Shown in pieces: positions 46,939-55,878 of a stretch of 64,000 bases of DNA (position 1 is the first letter of the stretch; the number at the start of each line of letters is the position of its first letter). Location of the stretch: contig NZ_JAKRFN010000011.1 in assembly GCF_022348085.1 (NCBI RefSeq), positions 62,001 to 126,000 of the forward strand, in the 5' to 3' direction. The translations under genes and the position numbers were made by a program. Origin of the DNA: Mycobacterium sp. PSTR-4-N (GTDB lineage: Bacteria; Actinomycetota; Actinomycetes; Mycobacteriales; Mycobacteriaceae). Below the pieces are notes generated by a model, which did not search any database, was not told the origin of the DNA, and worked only from the letters and a program-made list of their open reading frames with translations.

Positions 46939-48161
46939 CAGCGCACCCCCAACGACGCCACGCCGTAGATGAAGTGGAAGGACCGGAACGCGATGTCGTC
47001 GGTGTCGTCGGCGAGCTGCAACGTCGGGAAGCGGCGCAGCAACGCCGGGAAGGCGATCTGCATCTCCATCCGCGCCAGCGGAGCGCCCAGGCAGTGGTGC
47101 ACGCCGTGGCCGAAGGCCAAATGGCCGGGCGCTCCTCGGCGGATGTCGAAATGTTCTGACGCAGAGATGAACTGGGGATCGCGGTTGGCGGCAGGCAGCG
47201 AGGCGAACACCAGCCGGCCGGCCGGGATGGCCACCCCGGCGAGCTCGACGTCGGTGGTGGTGATGCGAGGGATCGAGGTGTGCACGATCGACAGGTAGCG
47301 CAGCAGTTCCTCGATGGCCGGGCCAACCGCGGCGGGATCGTCGCGCACGGCCGCCATCTGGTCGGGATGGCTCAGCAGCGCCACGGTGCCGAGCGCCAGC
47401 ATGTTCGACGTGGTCTCGTGCCCGGCGAGCAACAGTAGCCCCGCGATACCGATCAGCTCGTCGTCGGTGAGCTCGTCGCCGTGCTCGCGCACCAGCATGC
47501 CCAGGATGTCCTCGCCCGGGGCGGCCCGAGCCCGCTCGACGAGCGAGCCCATGTAGGCGCGACCCTCCTGGGCCAACTGCAGGCGTTCGGGAATCGGGAT
47601 GGACAGGTCGAGTTGGCGTGCGCTGCGGCGCTGGAAGTCGTCGCGATCGGCGTAGGGCACGCCGAGCAGTTCGCAGATCACCAGCGACGGGATCGGCAGC
47701 GTGACGTGTTCGACGAGATCGGCCGGGGAGCCGGCGGCTTCGAGTGCGTCGAGCTGCGCGTCGACGATCTCGACGATGCGAGGCGCCAGCCGCTGGATCC
47801 GGCGGATCGTGAACTCCGGGGTCAGCATGCGCCGAAGTCGTTGGTGCTCAGGGGGATCGAGGCCGAGCAGGTTGCCGGCACGGTTGCGGGCGGCCTCCTC
47901 CTCGTCGACCGGGGGTGCGCCGGCCACGACGAACCCGGGCGGCCTGCCATTCGAGAACCGCGCGTGATCGCTGAGCACCGTCTTGACGTCTTCGTGGCGG
48001 GTGACGAGGTAGACGTGCATGCCGAAGGCATTGGTGACGCTGGCGACGCCGACGGACTCGCGGATCTGGCCCAGTACCGGCGTCGGATCGAGCCCGTCGC
48101 GGCGCATGTGCAGCGGCGGTTGCCCGGCCGCCGGTTCGGTGCGGGTATCGGCCTGACTCAT
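46935..48161 (-). CDS. Cytochrome P450
   Basis: Heme monooxygenase of 408 residues: I-helix LLLAGHETTSNML, the EEL-R-like K helix (IEELLRYL), and heme-binding FGHGVHHCLG with the axial Cys at 357. Soluble bacterial class, electrons via the adjacent ferredoxin. Substrate unknown; the CYP subfamily cannot be named by eye. Confidence 0.95.
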   Translation of the reverse strand: MSQADTRTEPAAGQPPLHMRRDGLDPTPVLGQIRESVGVASVTNAFGMHVYLVTRHEDVKTVLSDHARFSNGRPPGFVVAGAPPVDEEEAARNRAGNLLGLDPPEHQRLRRMLTPEFTIRRIQRLAPRIVEIVDAQLDALEAAGSPADLVEHVTLPIPSLVICELLGVPYADRDDFQRRSARQLDLSIPIPERLQLAQEGRAYMGSLVERARAAPGEDILGMLVREHGDELTDDELIGIAGLLLLAGHETTSNMLALGTVALLSHPDQMAAVRDDPAAVGPAIEELLRYLSIVHTSIPRITTTDVELAGVAIPAGRLVFASLPAANRDPQFISASEHFDIRRGAPGHLAFGHGVHHCLGAPLARMEMQIAFPALLRRFPTLQLADDTDDIAFRSFHFIYGVASLGVRW

Positions 48162-48190
48162 GTCTCGACGCTACCTGCCCGTTAGCCCAG

Positions 48191-50224
48191 CTACCTTTCC
48201 GCGCGCAGCGCCGGCCACCAGATCTTCGGGCCGATGAGCGTGAACAGCGCCGGGATGACGACGGTGCGTACGACGAACGTGTCCAGCAAAATACCGAGCC
48301 CCACGATGATGCCGACCTGCGTCAGCGCGATCAGGGGCAGCACCCCCAGCACGCAGAACACCGCCGCCAGCACGATGCCTGCGCTGGTGATCACCGCTCC
48401 CGTCGCCGAGACCGCCCGCACGATGCCGTCGCGGGTGCCGTGCTCTGGGGTTTCCTCCCGGGCCCGGGTCACCAGGAAGATCGTGTAGTCCACGCCGAGT
48501 GCGACCAGGAACAGCAGCGCGAACAGCGGCACGCTGTTGTCCAGCGCAGGGAAGCCGAACACGTGAACGCTGGCCCACCCGCCGAGCCCGAGGGCGGCAA
48601 GGGCGCTCAGTACGGTCACCGCGACCAGGATCACCGGCGCCAGCGCCGAGCGCAGCAGCACGAACAGCACCACCAGCACGACCGCGAGGATCGCGGGCAC
48701 GACCAGCATGCGGTCCCGGCCTGCGGCGGCCGCCGCGTCCCGGGCCTTGGCGTCGGAGCCGCCGACCAGGCTCTCGGGATCGGCGCCGTGCACGGCGTCA
48801 CGCAGTGCGTCGACGGTGCCGAACGCCTCGTCGGAGGCGGGCTCGGCGGCCAGCACGACCGACCACTGAGTCAGGCCCTGCGGGGAGGTGCCTGTCGGGT
48901 TGGCGGAGACCACGCCCGGGGTGGCGGTGATCGCCTGCTGTACGTCTGCGGCGCGGTCGGTCGAGGCGATGACGAGGGTCGGATCGGTGAGGCCGCTGGG
49001 GAAGTGGTCGGCCAGGGTCTCGAAGCCGCTCACCGATTCGGCTTGCACGCGGAACTGCTCGGTCTGCGACAACCCGATCGGCGTGCTCACCAGCCCGGTG
49101 CACAACAGCCCGAGCACCGCGAGCGCGGCGACGGACACCACCGCCGGCCGGCGCGCCACCCCGTCGGCGACGCGATGCCACGCACCACCTTCGGTCAGTG
49201 CCGTCGCTCCCATCCGGGGAATGAAGGGCCAGAACAGTTTCCGACCGAAGAGGTCGAGGAACGGTGGCAACACCAACAGGACGAACACCGCGGCGACGAC
49301 CAGTCCGGCGGCGGCCTGGACGCCGAGGCTGCGGGTGCTGGGGGAGGAGGCGAGCAGCAGGGTCAGCAGTGCCAGCACCACCGTCGCGTTGCTCGCGATG
49401 ATCGCTGGACCGGCCCGGCGCACCGCCGTGGCGAGCGCGTCGTGGTGGAGGGCGTTGCGGCCGAGTTCTTCCCGGTACCGCGAGATGAGCAGCAGCGCGT
49501 AGTTGGTGCCCGCGCCGAACACGAGCACGCTGGTGATCCCGGTCGTCGAGCCGTCCGGGGACATGCCGAGACCTTCGGCGACGGCGGTGCCCAACACGCC
49601 GCCGACCCGGTCGGCGAACGCGATCACCAGCAGCGGCACCAGCCACAGCACGGGTGAGCGGTACGTGACGATCAGCAGCAGAGCGACCACGGCCGCGGTG
49701 ACGGCGAGCAGCGTGATGTTGGCACCGGAGAACGAGTCCGCGATGTCCGCGCCGAACGCGGGACCGCCGGTGACCTCCGCGCGCAGTTGCGGGTCCAGGC
49801 CGTCGGAGGCCGCTGCGCGGAGTGTGCTGACTTCGTCGCCGAGCGCGAACCCGGATAGGTCGGCCGGCACGGGGACCACGGCGATCGCGGCCTGTCCGTC
49901 CTCGGACACCTGCACGGGAGGCCCGCCGGGACCCGCGTCCGCGGCGGCCAGCATGCGCTCGCGCGCCGCGTCGGCGGCCGCCCGGTCGGCGGGGCTGAGC
50001 GGCGCGCCGTCGGTGCGGGTCAGGACCAGCAGCACCGGTGCCTGATCGCCACCGGGGAAGTCCGCGCGCAGCGCGTCGGCGCGGGTCGACTCGGCGTTCG
50101 CCGGTACGGGCACCGGCGATTGCTCACCTGCGGAGCCGCCGCTCAGCAAGCCCAGGAGTGCGCCGGACACGGCGATGATCAGCACCGCGATCGTCCACGA
50201 CAGTCGTCTGCTCATGACGGTCAA
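48191..50224 (-). CDS. MMPL family RND transporter
   Basis: A 677-residue membrane protein with 12 helices arranged as two repeats, each with an extracytoplasmic loop. The N-terminal LSWTIAVLIIAVSGALLGLL helix and GTNYALLLISRYREEL and GVDYTIFLVTRAREE, which contain the proton-relay residues, are diagnostic. Shorter than MmpL3-type proteins and closer to the smaller actinorhodin-exporter-like group. It is divergent from a MarR gene, which probably represses it. Confidence 0.92.
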   Translation of the reverse strand: MTVMSRRLSWTIAVLIIAVSGALLGLLSGGSAGEQSPVPVPANAESTRADALRADFPGGDQAPVLLVLTRTDGAPLSPADRAAADAARERMLAAADAGPGGPPVQVSEDGQAAIAVVPVPADLSGFALGDEVSTLRAAASDGLDPQLRAEVTGGPAFGADIADSFSGANITLLAVTAAVVALLLIVTYRSPVLWLVPLLVIAFADRVGGVLGTAVAEGLGMSPDGSTTGITSVLVFGAGTNYALLLISRYREELGRNALHHDALATAVRRAGPAIIASNATVVLALLTLLLASSPSTRSLGVQAAAGLVVAAVFVLLVLPPFLDLFGRKLFWPFIPRMGATALTEGGAWHRVADGVARRPAVVSVAALAVLGLLCTGLVSTPIGLSQTEQFRVQAESVSGFETLADHFPSGLTDPTLVIASTDRAADVQQAITATPGVVSANPTGTSPQGLTQWSVVLAAEPASDEAFGTVDALRDAVHGADPESLVGGSDAKARDAAAAAGRDRMLVVPAILAVVLVVLFVLLRSALAPVILVAVTVLSALAALGLGGWASVHVFGFPALDNSVPLFALLFLVALGVDYTIFLVTRAREETPEHGTRDGIVRAVSATGAVITSAGIVLAAVFCVLGVLPLIALTQVGIIVGLGILLDTFVVRTVVIPALFTLIGPKIWWPALRAER

Positions 50225-50234
50225 TATTTCAGAT

Positions 50235-50253
50235 ACTTAATCGTTAATCAAGT
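50235..50253. promoter_or_regulatory. Probable MarR operator
   Basis: ACTTAAT-N5-ATCAAGT is an inverted repeat with six of seven arm pairs, placed in the 51-base gap between the divergent MMPL and marR starts. This fits repression of both genes by one MarR dimer. Confidence 0.65.
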
Positions 50254-50275
50254 GAACAAGCGGTAAGGTGTGGGC

Positions 50276-50758
50276 ATGGCCGTAGAGGACCGTGCAGCGT
50301 TGGAAGCGCTCATTGCCGCCGATGTGCGTGCGCTCACCGCGCAGTCCGACCAGATCGGTCACGCCTTTGCCGCCCGCCACGGATTGTCGGACAACGACTT
50401 TCGCGCCCTGCTGCACGTGATGGTGGCCGAGACCAGCGGTGACCCGCTCGCCGCCGGAGGATTGCGCGCCCGGATGGGCATGTCCGGCGCGGCGATCACC
50501 TATCTGGTCGAGCGGATGATCGCCTCCGGGCACGTGCTGCGCGAGCCCGATCCCGGCGACCGGCGCAGGGTCAAGCTTCGGGTGGCCGAGCACGGCCTGG
50601 CGGTGGCCGGCGAGTTCTTCGCCCCACTGGCCGAGCATTTGAACCGCGCGCTGACCGACGTGCCCGACGCCGATCTGCAGGCTGCCCACCGGGTGTTCAG
50701 CGCCGTCGTCGACGCGATGGGTGCGTTTCGCACCGATCTGCGCGTCACCCCTGAGTGA
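50276..50758 (+). CDS. MarR family transcriptional regulator
   Basis: A 160-residue winged-helix protein: GGLRARMGMSGAAITYLVERMI is the recognition region and DRRRVKLRVAE the wing. ATG 50276 has AAGG 7 bases upstream; GTG 50270 is an alternative. Divergent from the MMPL exporter, likely its repressor. Confidence 0.88.
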   Translation: MAVEDRAALEALIAADVRALTAQSDQIGHAFAARHGLSDNDFRALLHVMVAETSGDPLAAGGLRARMGMSGAAITYLVERMIASGHVLREPDPGDRRRVKLRVAEHGLAVAGEFFAPLAEHLNRALTDVPDADLQAAHRVFSAVVDAMGAFRTDLRVTPE

Positions 50759-50782
50759 AGGTTCTGGCAGGCTGGATGCTCG

Positions 50783-51907
50783 ATGAGTGAGACGACTGCT
50801 GCCGAGACGACGTCGGTGCTGCTCCTGCGGGGTGGCGAGCACGCGAATGACCTGGCGCTGGCCTTCGAGCGGCTGGGCGCCCGTGTCACGGTGTCCGACG
50901 ACATGGCCGCGCTGACCGATGCGGACGCGCTCACCGCGCTGATCGACGCGACCCGGCCCCGGATCGTCGTCGCCGACGCCGGCGGGGTGGCCATCGATGC
51001 GCTGCTCGCCGCCGCCGACCGCGAGGACGTCGAGGTGCTGCCGACGCCGCGCGCGTTGCGGTTGTCGGTGGACGGGGAGGCGCTGCGCCGGCTGGCCGCC
51101 GACGAGCTCGGATTGCCGACGGCGCCGTTCTGGTTCGCCGGTTCGGTGGCCGAGCTCACGGCGGTCGCCCAGCATGCCGGCTACCCGCTGCTGGTCAAGC
51201 CGGTGACCGCCGCGCCCGGCGAGGGGGAGTCGGTCGTTCTGCGGTCCGATGACATCGAGCCGGCGTGGCGCAGCGCGGTGGCCGGAGGCCGGCTGAGCCT
51301 GCAGCGGGTGCTGGCCGAGACAGTGGTCGAGGTCGACGTCGCGGTGACTCTGCTGACCGTGCGCACCACCGGACCGTCGGGGCCTGCCGTCAGCTTTTGC
51401 GAACCGATCGGACACCACCGGGAGTCCGCCGAGACACTGGAATCGTGGCAGCCGCAACACCTCTCGGCCGCCGCTTCGGACGCGGCGAAGTCGATCGCGG
51501 CGCGGATCGTCAACTCCCTCGGTGGTCGGGGCGTGTTCGCGGTCGAGCTGCTGGTCCGCGGCGACGAGGTGTATTTCAGCGATGTCACACCTCGGCCGCA
51601 GGACAGCGCGCTGGTGACTCTGCGCTCCCAGCGTCTGTCGGCACATGAACTGCATGCCCGGGCGATCCTCGGGCTCCCTGTCGACACCATCATGATCTCC
51701 CCGGCGGCGATGGAGATCTCTTCCGACGGGCACGATCCCGACGACACCGCCTGGCGGGCCGCTCTCGGTGAGGCGCTCGCGGTCGCCGAGAGCGACGTGC
51801 GGTTGTTCTCGGGGCGGCGCTGGTTGGCCACCGCCACCGCGCCCGATCCGATCGTCGCCCGCGACCGCGCTCGGCGCGTGGCGTCGGCGGTGCGCAGGCT
51901 GACGTGA
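50783..51907 (+). CDS. PurT-like ATP-grasp protein, divergent at substrate-binding motifs
   Basis: ATP-grasp protein of 374 residues, clearly related to formate-dependent GAR transformylase PurT along most of its length (RRLAADELGLPTAPFWFA, ESWQPQHLS, FAVELLVRGDEVYFSDVTPRPQDSALVTL). Key parts differ: the N-terminal GSGELGKE motif is RGGEHAND, the RYADAP segment is missing, EIEAIATD has become VADAGGVAID, and SPRPHDTG is TPRPQDSA. It may no longer use GAR and formate. Position before the rhodanese-metZ genes corresponds to purT (Rv0389). No symbol is given because of the changed residues. Confidence 0.8.
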   Translation: MSETTAAETTSVLLLRGGEHANDLALAFERLGARVTVSDDMAALTDADALTALIDATRPRIVVADAGGVAIDALLAAADREDVEVLPTPRALRLSVDGEALRRLAADELGLPTAPFWFAGSVAELTAVAQHAGYPLLVKPVTAAPGEGESVVLRSDDIEPAWRSAVAGGRLSLQRVLAETVVEVDVAVTLLTVRTTGPSGPAVSFCEPIGHHRESAETLESWQPQHLSAAASDAAKSIAARIVNSLGGRGVFAVELLVRGDEVYFSDVTPRPQDSALVTLRSQRLSAHELHARAILGLPVDTIMISPAAMEISSDGHDPDDTAWRAALGEALAVAESDVRLFSGRRWLATATAPDPIVARDRARRVASAVRRLT

Positions 51908-52344
51908 CCGAGCCCGAGGAGTCCACCGGCAACTCGGCCGCGCCGTTCCTGGGTGCGCTCGCCATCATTGTCGCCATCGTGATCGCAATCTGGTTGTTCA
52001 ACGTGTTCTCCGGTGACGAACTCACCGACGAGCAACTCATCGGCCGTGCCGCCGCGGGCCACAACGACGCCCTACAGCGCGACGACTACGCGGACTTCCG
52101 CAGCTACACCTGCGCCGCGCAGGTCGGCACCGAGGCGGAGATCCTTGACCGGCAACGAGATTCGAAGGCCGCGCAGGGCGAGAGGTTCCTCGACGGGGTG
52201 ACCGACGTCGAGATCGATGGAAACCGCGCCACCGCATCGGTCACCTACCACTTCGCCAATGCCCCGGATGCCAAGCAGACGGTCGACATCCCGTTCGCGA
52301 AGGAGGACGGGGCGTGGAAGGTCTGTTCGACCGGTCCCAGCTAG
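51904..52344 (+). CDS. Membrane-anchored protein with NTF2-like extracellular domain
   Basis: A 146-residue protein: one N-terminal helix (FLGALAIIVAIVIAIWLFNVF), then an extracellular domain of the same type as the 37918-38661 protein (DFRSYTCAAQ ... GAWKVCS) with a Cys pair likely joined by a disulfide. GTGA overlap with the PurT-like gene. Function unknown. Confidence 0.75.
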   Translation: MTEPEESTGNSAAPFLGALAIIVAIVIAIWLFNVFSGDELTDEQLIGRAAAGHNDALQRDDYADFRSYTCAAQVGTEAEILDRQRDSKAAQGERFLDGVTDVEIDGNRATASVTYHFANAPDAKQTVDIPFAKEDGAWKVCSTGPS

Positions 52345-52363
52345 CTGTGCGACACTCACGACC

Positions 52364-52777
52364 GTGAGTTATGCCGGAGACATCTCGCCGGAGGAGGCCT
52401 GGAAGCTCCTGAGTGAGAACCCCGATGCCGTGCTGGTCGATTGCCGCACCGATGCCGAATGGCGCTTCGTGGGGGTCCCGGATCTGACGCCGCTGCAGCG
52501 CGAGACGGTGTTCATCGAGTGGAACCGCACCGACGGCTCCCGCAACGACGGGTTCGTCGACGATCTGCTGGCCGCCGGTATCACCCCGGGCGAGCGACCG
52601 GTCGCGTTTCTGTGCCGGTCCGGCAACCGGTCGATCGGGGCGGCCGAAGCGGCCACCCAGGCGGGCATCGGGCCGTCGTACAACATCCTGGACGGCTTCG
52701 AGGGCAACCTGGACGAGCACGGCCATCGCGGTGCCACCGGCTGGAAGGCCGTGGGCCTGCCGTGGAGGCAGTCGTGA
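52364..52777 (+). CDS. Rhodanese-like sulfurtransferase (Rv0390-like)
   Basis: A single rhodanese domain (137 residues) with DCRTDAEWRFVGVP and active-site loop CRSGNRS (Cys 84). It would carry a persulfide from a sulfur donor. The GTGA overlap with metZ indicates a joint role in sulfur assimilation. Confidence 0.9.
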   Translation: MSYAGDISPEEAWKLLSENPDAVLVDCRTDAEWRFVGVPDLTPLQRETVFIEWNRTDGSRNDGFVDDLLAAGITPGERPVAFLCRSGNRSIGAAEAATQAGIGPSYNILDGFEGNLDEHGHRGATGWKAVGLPWRQS

Positions 52778-53979
52778 CCGAATCGGTACGTACGCCTGCC
52801 GAACTGCCGGAGGGCGTCAGCCAGGCCACGGTCGGCGTGCGCGGCGGCCTGCTGCGGTCCGGATTCGAGGAGACCGCCGAAGCGCTGTACCTGACGTCGG
52901 GCTACGTGTACGAGAGCGCGGCTGATGCGGAGAAGGCGTTCACCGGCGAGATCGACCGGTATGTGTACTCCCGCTACGGCAACCCGACGATCTCGATGTT
53001 CGAGGAGCGGCTGCGGCTGCTCGAGGGCGCGCCGGCCTGCTTCGCGACGGCCACGGGCATGTCCGCGGTGTTCACCGCGCTGGGCGCGCTGCTGGGTGCC
53101 GGTGATCGTCTGGTGGCCGCGCGCAGTCTGTTCGGCTCGTGTTTCGTGGTGTGCAGCGAGATCCTGCCCCGCTGGGGTGTGGAGACGGTCTTCGTCGACG
53201 GCGATGATCTGTCGCAGTGGGAGGAGGCGCTGTCGGTGCCCACGCAGGCGGTGTTCTTCGAGACGCCGTCGAACCCGATGCAGTCTCTGGTCGACATCGC
53301 CGCGGTGTGCGATCTCGCCCACGCCGCGGGCGCAAAAGTGGTGCTGGACAACGTCTTCGCCACACCCATCCTGCAGCAGGGCTTCCCCCTCGGCGTCGAC
53401 GTGGTGATCTATTCGGGCACCAAACACATCGACGGGCAGGGCAGAGTCCTCGGCGGCGCGATCCTCGGCAGCACGGACTACATCGACGGTCCGGTGCAGA
53501 AGCTGATGCGCCACACGGGACCTGCGTTGAGCCCGTTCAACGCCTGGACGTTGCTCAAAGGCTTGGAGACGCTGGCTCTGCGTGTGCAGCACCAGAATTC
53601 GTCGGCGCACCGTATCGCCGAGTTCCTGGAGTCCCACCCGTCGGTGAGTTGGACGAAGTACCCGCTGCTGGAGTCGCATCCGCAGTACGACCTGGCCAAG
53701 AGGCAGATGACCGGTGGTGGCACCGTCATCACGTTCGAACTCTCCGGCGGCACGAAGGAACGTGCTTTCGAGGTGCTCGACAAGTTGCGCATCGTCGACA
53801 TCTCCAACAATCTCGGCGACTCCAAATCGTTGATCACGCATCCGGCGACCACCACCCACCGCGCGATGGGTCCCGAGGGGCGTGCCGCGATCGGCTTGGG
53901 CGACGGCGTCGTCCGGATCTCGGTGGGCCTGGAGGGTACCGAGGATCTGATCGCCGACCTCGACCAGGCGTTGGCCTAG
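52774..53979 (+). CDS. metZ: O-succinylhomoserine sulfhydrylase
   Basis: PLP enzyme (401 residues) of the Cys/Met-metabolism fold that makes homocysteine from O-succinylhomoserine and sulfide. The PLP lysine is in YSGTKHIDGQGRVLGG; YSRYGNPT, ATGMSAVFTAL and the C-terminal GDSKSLITHPATTTH are family signatures. GTG start inside the rhodanese stop. Rhodanese and MetZ are adjacent also in M. tuberculosis (Rv0390-Rv0391). Confidence 0.93.
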   Translation: MTESVRTPAELPEGVSQATVGVRGGLLRSGFEETAEALYLTSGYVYESAADAEKAFTGEIDRYVYSRYGNPTISMFEERLRLLEGAPACFATATGMSAVFTALGALLGAGDRLVAARSLFGSCFVVCSEILPRWGVETVFVDGDDLSQWEEALSVPTQAVFFETPSNPMQSLVDIAAVCDLAHAAGAKVVLDNVFATPILQQGFPLGVDVVIYSGTKHIDGQGRVLGGAILGSTDYIDGPVQKLMRHTGPALSPFNAWTLLKGLETLALRVQHQNSSAHRIAEFLESHPSVSWTKYPLLESHPQYDLAKRQMTGGGTVITFELSGGTKERAFEVLDKLRIVDISNNLGDSKSLITHPATTTHRAMGPEGRAAIGLGDGVVRISVGLEGTEDLIADLDQALA

Positions 53980-54384
53980 GTGTCGCGCCGCTCCGAGCAG
54001 AAGAAGGCCCGCCGCAAGAAGCGGCGGGCGGTTCGCGACGAGAGTTGGGTTCCGGCGCGCGTGCTCGAGCAGCTCGAGATCGCCTCTGATCTGGAGGCTT
54101 TCGATGAGCAGCTGACCCAGCGCGGCTGGGAGTTCTCCGAGGACATCGACGACGAGGCCGGCGCGGCGTGGTACTGGGTGCCTTCGGAGGCCGAGGTACC
54201 CGATGAGGACGAAGTGGTCAACGTGACGGTCGCGCTGCTGACTCCCGACGACGACGGCGAGATCGTGCACGTCGTGTTCGTCGGCACCGCCGACGATTAC
54301 CAGTTCGGCGTCGAGGAGTTCTTCGCCAACCTCGACGTCATCGAGGCCTACCGATTGGGCGATCCGATACCGGAATTCGCCTGA
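53980..54384 (+). CDS. RraB-like protein (regulator of ribonuclease E inhibitor fold)
   Basis: A 134-residue protein with a very basic N-terminus (SRRSEQKKARRKKRRAVR) and an acidic RraB/DUF695-like domain (LEAFDEQLTQRGWEFSEDIDDE...). Its GTG follows the metZ stop directly, so it is co-transcribed. The RNase E link is known for RraB in enterobacteria and is only inferred here. Confidence 0.7.
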   Translation: MSRRSEQKKARRKKRRAVRDESWVPARVLEQLEIASDLEAFDEQLTQRGWEFSEDIDDEAGAAWYWVPSEAEVPDEDEVVNVTVALLTPDDDGEIVHVVFVGTADDYQFGVEEFFANLDVIEAYRLGDPIPEFA

Positions 54385-55205
54385 CGGATCGCTGCGGTGA
54401 CTGCTGCGGGGGCGTCCAGGGGCACGAAAGTGGAGGCGTCCGGCACGTCGATGACCGTCGAGTTCGGGAACAGCGCGGCCAATCGGTGCCCCAGATTCGG
54501 TGTGAAGCAACGGTCGTCGGCGCCCCAAACGATGGTGACCGGTTTGGTGAAGCGGTGCAGGCGCGGGGCGACCTCGGTCAGGTCGGTGCGGCCGATCCCG
54601 CGGGCCAGCGCGGCGAAGTCACCGGCGATACGACGATCAGTGCGGGCCGGGGTGAGCCACGAGGCGGTCAACTCGGGGTCGAGCCTCCTGGCGAGCAGCC
54701 CGAAACCCAACGGAGAGTGCCGCAGCGCGGTGATGCCCATCGGCGCCATCAGCGCGCTGACCGTGATTCTGGTGCGCATCGCGGCGAACACGGCATTGAA
54801 CGGAAACGGCGGAAACGTGTCGAAGGCATCGCAATTGGTGAGCACGAGGCGGCCGATGCGGTCAGGGTGCGCATCGATGAGGAACTGGCAGATGCCGCCC
54901 CCGGTGTCGTTGCCGACCAGGGTCACATCATGCAGATCGAGCTGGGCGATGAACTGGTGCACCATCTCCGCGACACCTTCAGGTGTCAGGGCGGCACGTT
55001 CCCGCACCGGGATGCGGTGGGCGCCGAGTGGGAGATTGGGCTGGAGACAACGAAACCCGCGCGCCGCGAGGTCGGCGGCCACGGCGTCCCACAACCGCGA
55101 ATCGACGAGGGCGCCGTGCACGAACAGCACCGGCGGCAATGTCGAGTCCGCCGGGCCCGGCTCGCGGAACTCGATGGTGGCGGCAGGCAGGTCTACGGAC
55201 GGCAT
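54348..55205 (-). CDS. Alpha/beta hydrolase with Asp nucleophile (dehalogenase/epoxide hydrolase-like)
   Basis: A 285-residue hydrolase: oxyanion motif LFVHGALVDSRLW, nucleophile elbow VGNDTGGG, where Asp replaces Ser as in haloalkane dehalogenases and epoxide hydrolases, and an acid/base region VTIVWGADDRCF. The last His is not obvious: the expected HxxxxE position reads DASTFVPLD. The missing His may mean a reduced or altered activity. ATG 55205 has AAAGGA 9 bases upstream. Divergent from a TetR gene. Confidence 0.82.
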   Translation of the reverse strand: MPSVDLPAATIEFREPGPADSTLPPVLFVHGALVDSRLWDAVAADLAARGFRCLQPNLPLGAHRIPVRERAALTPEGVAEMVHQFIAQLDLHDVTLVGNDTGGGICQFLIDAHPDRIGRLVLTNCDAFDTFPPFPFNAVFAAMRTRITVSALMAPMGITALRHSPLGFGLLARRLDPELTASWLTPARTDRRIAGDFAALARGIGRTDLTEVAPRLHRFTKPVTIVWGADDRCFTPNLGHRLAALFPNSTVIDVPDASTFVPLDAPAAVTAAIRQANSGIGSPNR

Positions 55206-55230
55206 ACCGGATATCCTTTGCGTCGACATT

Positions 55231-55249
55231 TACGAACACTGAGTACGAA
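55231..55249. promoter_or_regulatory. Direct repeats in the hydrolase-tetR gap
   Basis: TACGAA at 55231-55236 and 55244-55249, 13 bases apart, in the 61-base gap between divergent starts. A possible TetR operator; no clean palindrome is visible. Confidence 0.35.
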
Positions 55250-55266
55250 AGTTACGTGCAGACTGT

Positions 55267-55878
55267 ATGGAAGTCAACCCCCGGCCTCGTCGTACCCAGG
55301 CGGAGCGCACCGCGGCGACGCGCGCGAAGCTACTCGCTGCATCGCGGAAGCTGTTCGCCGTCAACGGCTTTGCCGACGTGTCTACGCAAGAGATCGTCGC
55401 TGCGGCGGGTGTGACCCGCGGCGCGTTGTATCACCAGTTCGCGGACAAAGCCGAGCTGTTCGCGGCGGTGTACGAGGACGTCGAAGCCGAGCTCGTCACC
55501 CAGATAGCGACGCGCATCGCCGAGGCGGAGCCGGCTGATCACCTCGCGGCGATGCGTATCGGTGCGCGGCTGTTCCTCGATGTGTGCTCGGCGCCTGCCG
55601 TCCAGCGGATCGTGCTGATCGACGCTCCCGCCGTGCTCGGTTGGCAACGCTGGCGTGAGGTGGGTATGCGATATGGCCTCGGCGTGGTGGAGGCGATGCT
55701 CGCGCAGGCGGTCGCCGACGGCGTGATTCCGGACCAGCCGGTCCGGCCGACCGCGCACGTGCTGCTGGGCGCACTCGACGAGGCGGCGCTGTTCATCGCG
55801 CGCGCCGCGGATCAGGACACGGCGAAGGCCGACATGTATGCAGTCTGCGATCGACTGATCGACGGCATTGCGCGTTAG
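55267..55878 (+). CDS. TetR family transcriptional regulator
   Basis: A 203-residue regulator: basic N-tail RPRRTQAERTAATRAKLL, helix-turn-helix TQEIVAAAGVTRGALYHQFADKAELF and a ligand domain with an AefR-like C-terminal half. Divergent from the hydrolase, which is its likely target. The stop overlaps the SDR end by 4 bases. Confidence 0.88.
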   Translation: MEVNPRPRRTQAERTAATRAKLLAASRKLFAVNGFADVSTQEIVAAAGVTRGALYHQFADKAELFAAVYEDVEAELVTQIATRIAEAEPADHLAAMRIGARLFLDVCSAPAVQRIVLIDAPAVLGWQRWREVGMRYGLGVVEAMLAQAVADGVIPDQPVRPTAHVLLGALDEAALFIARAADQDTAKADMYAVCDRLIDGIAR

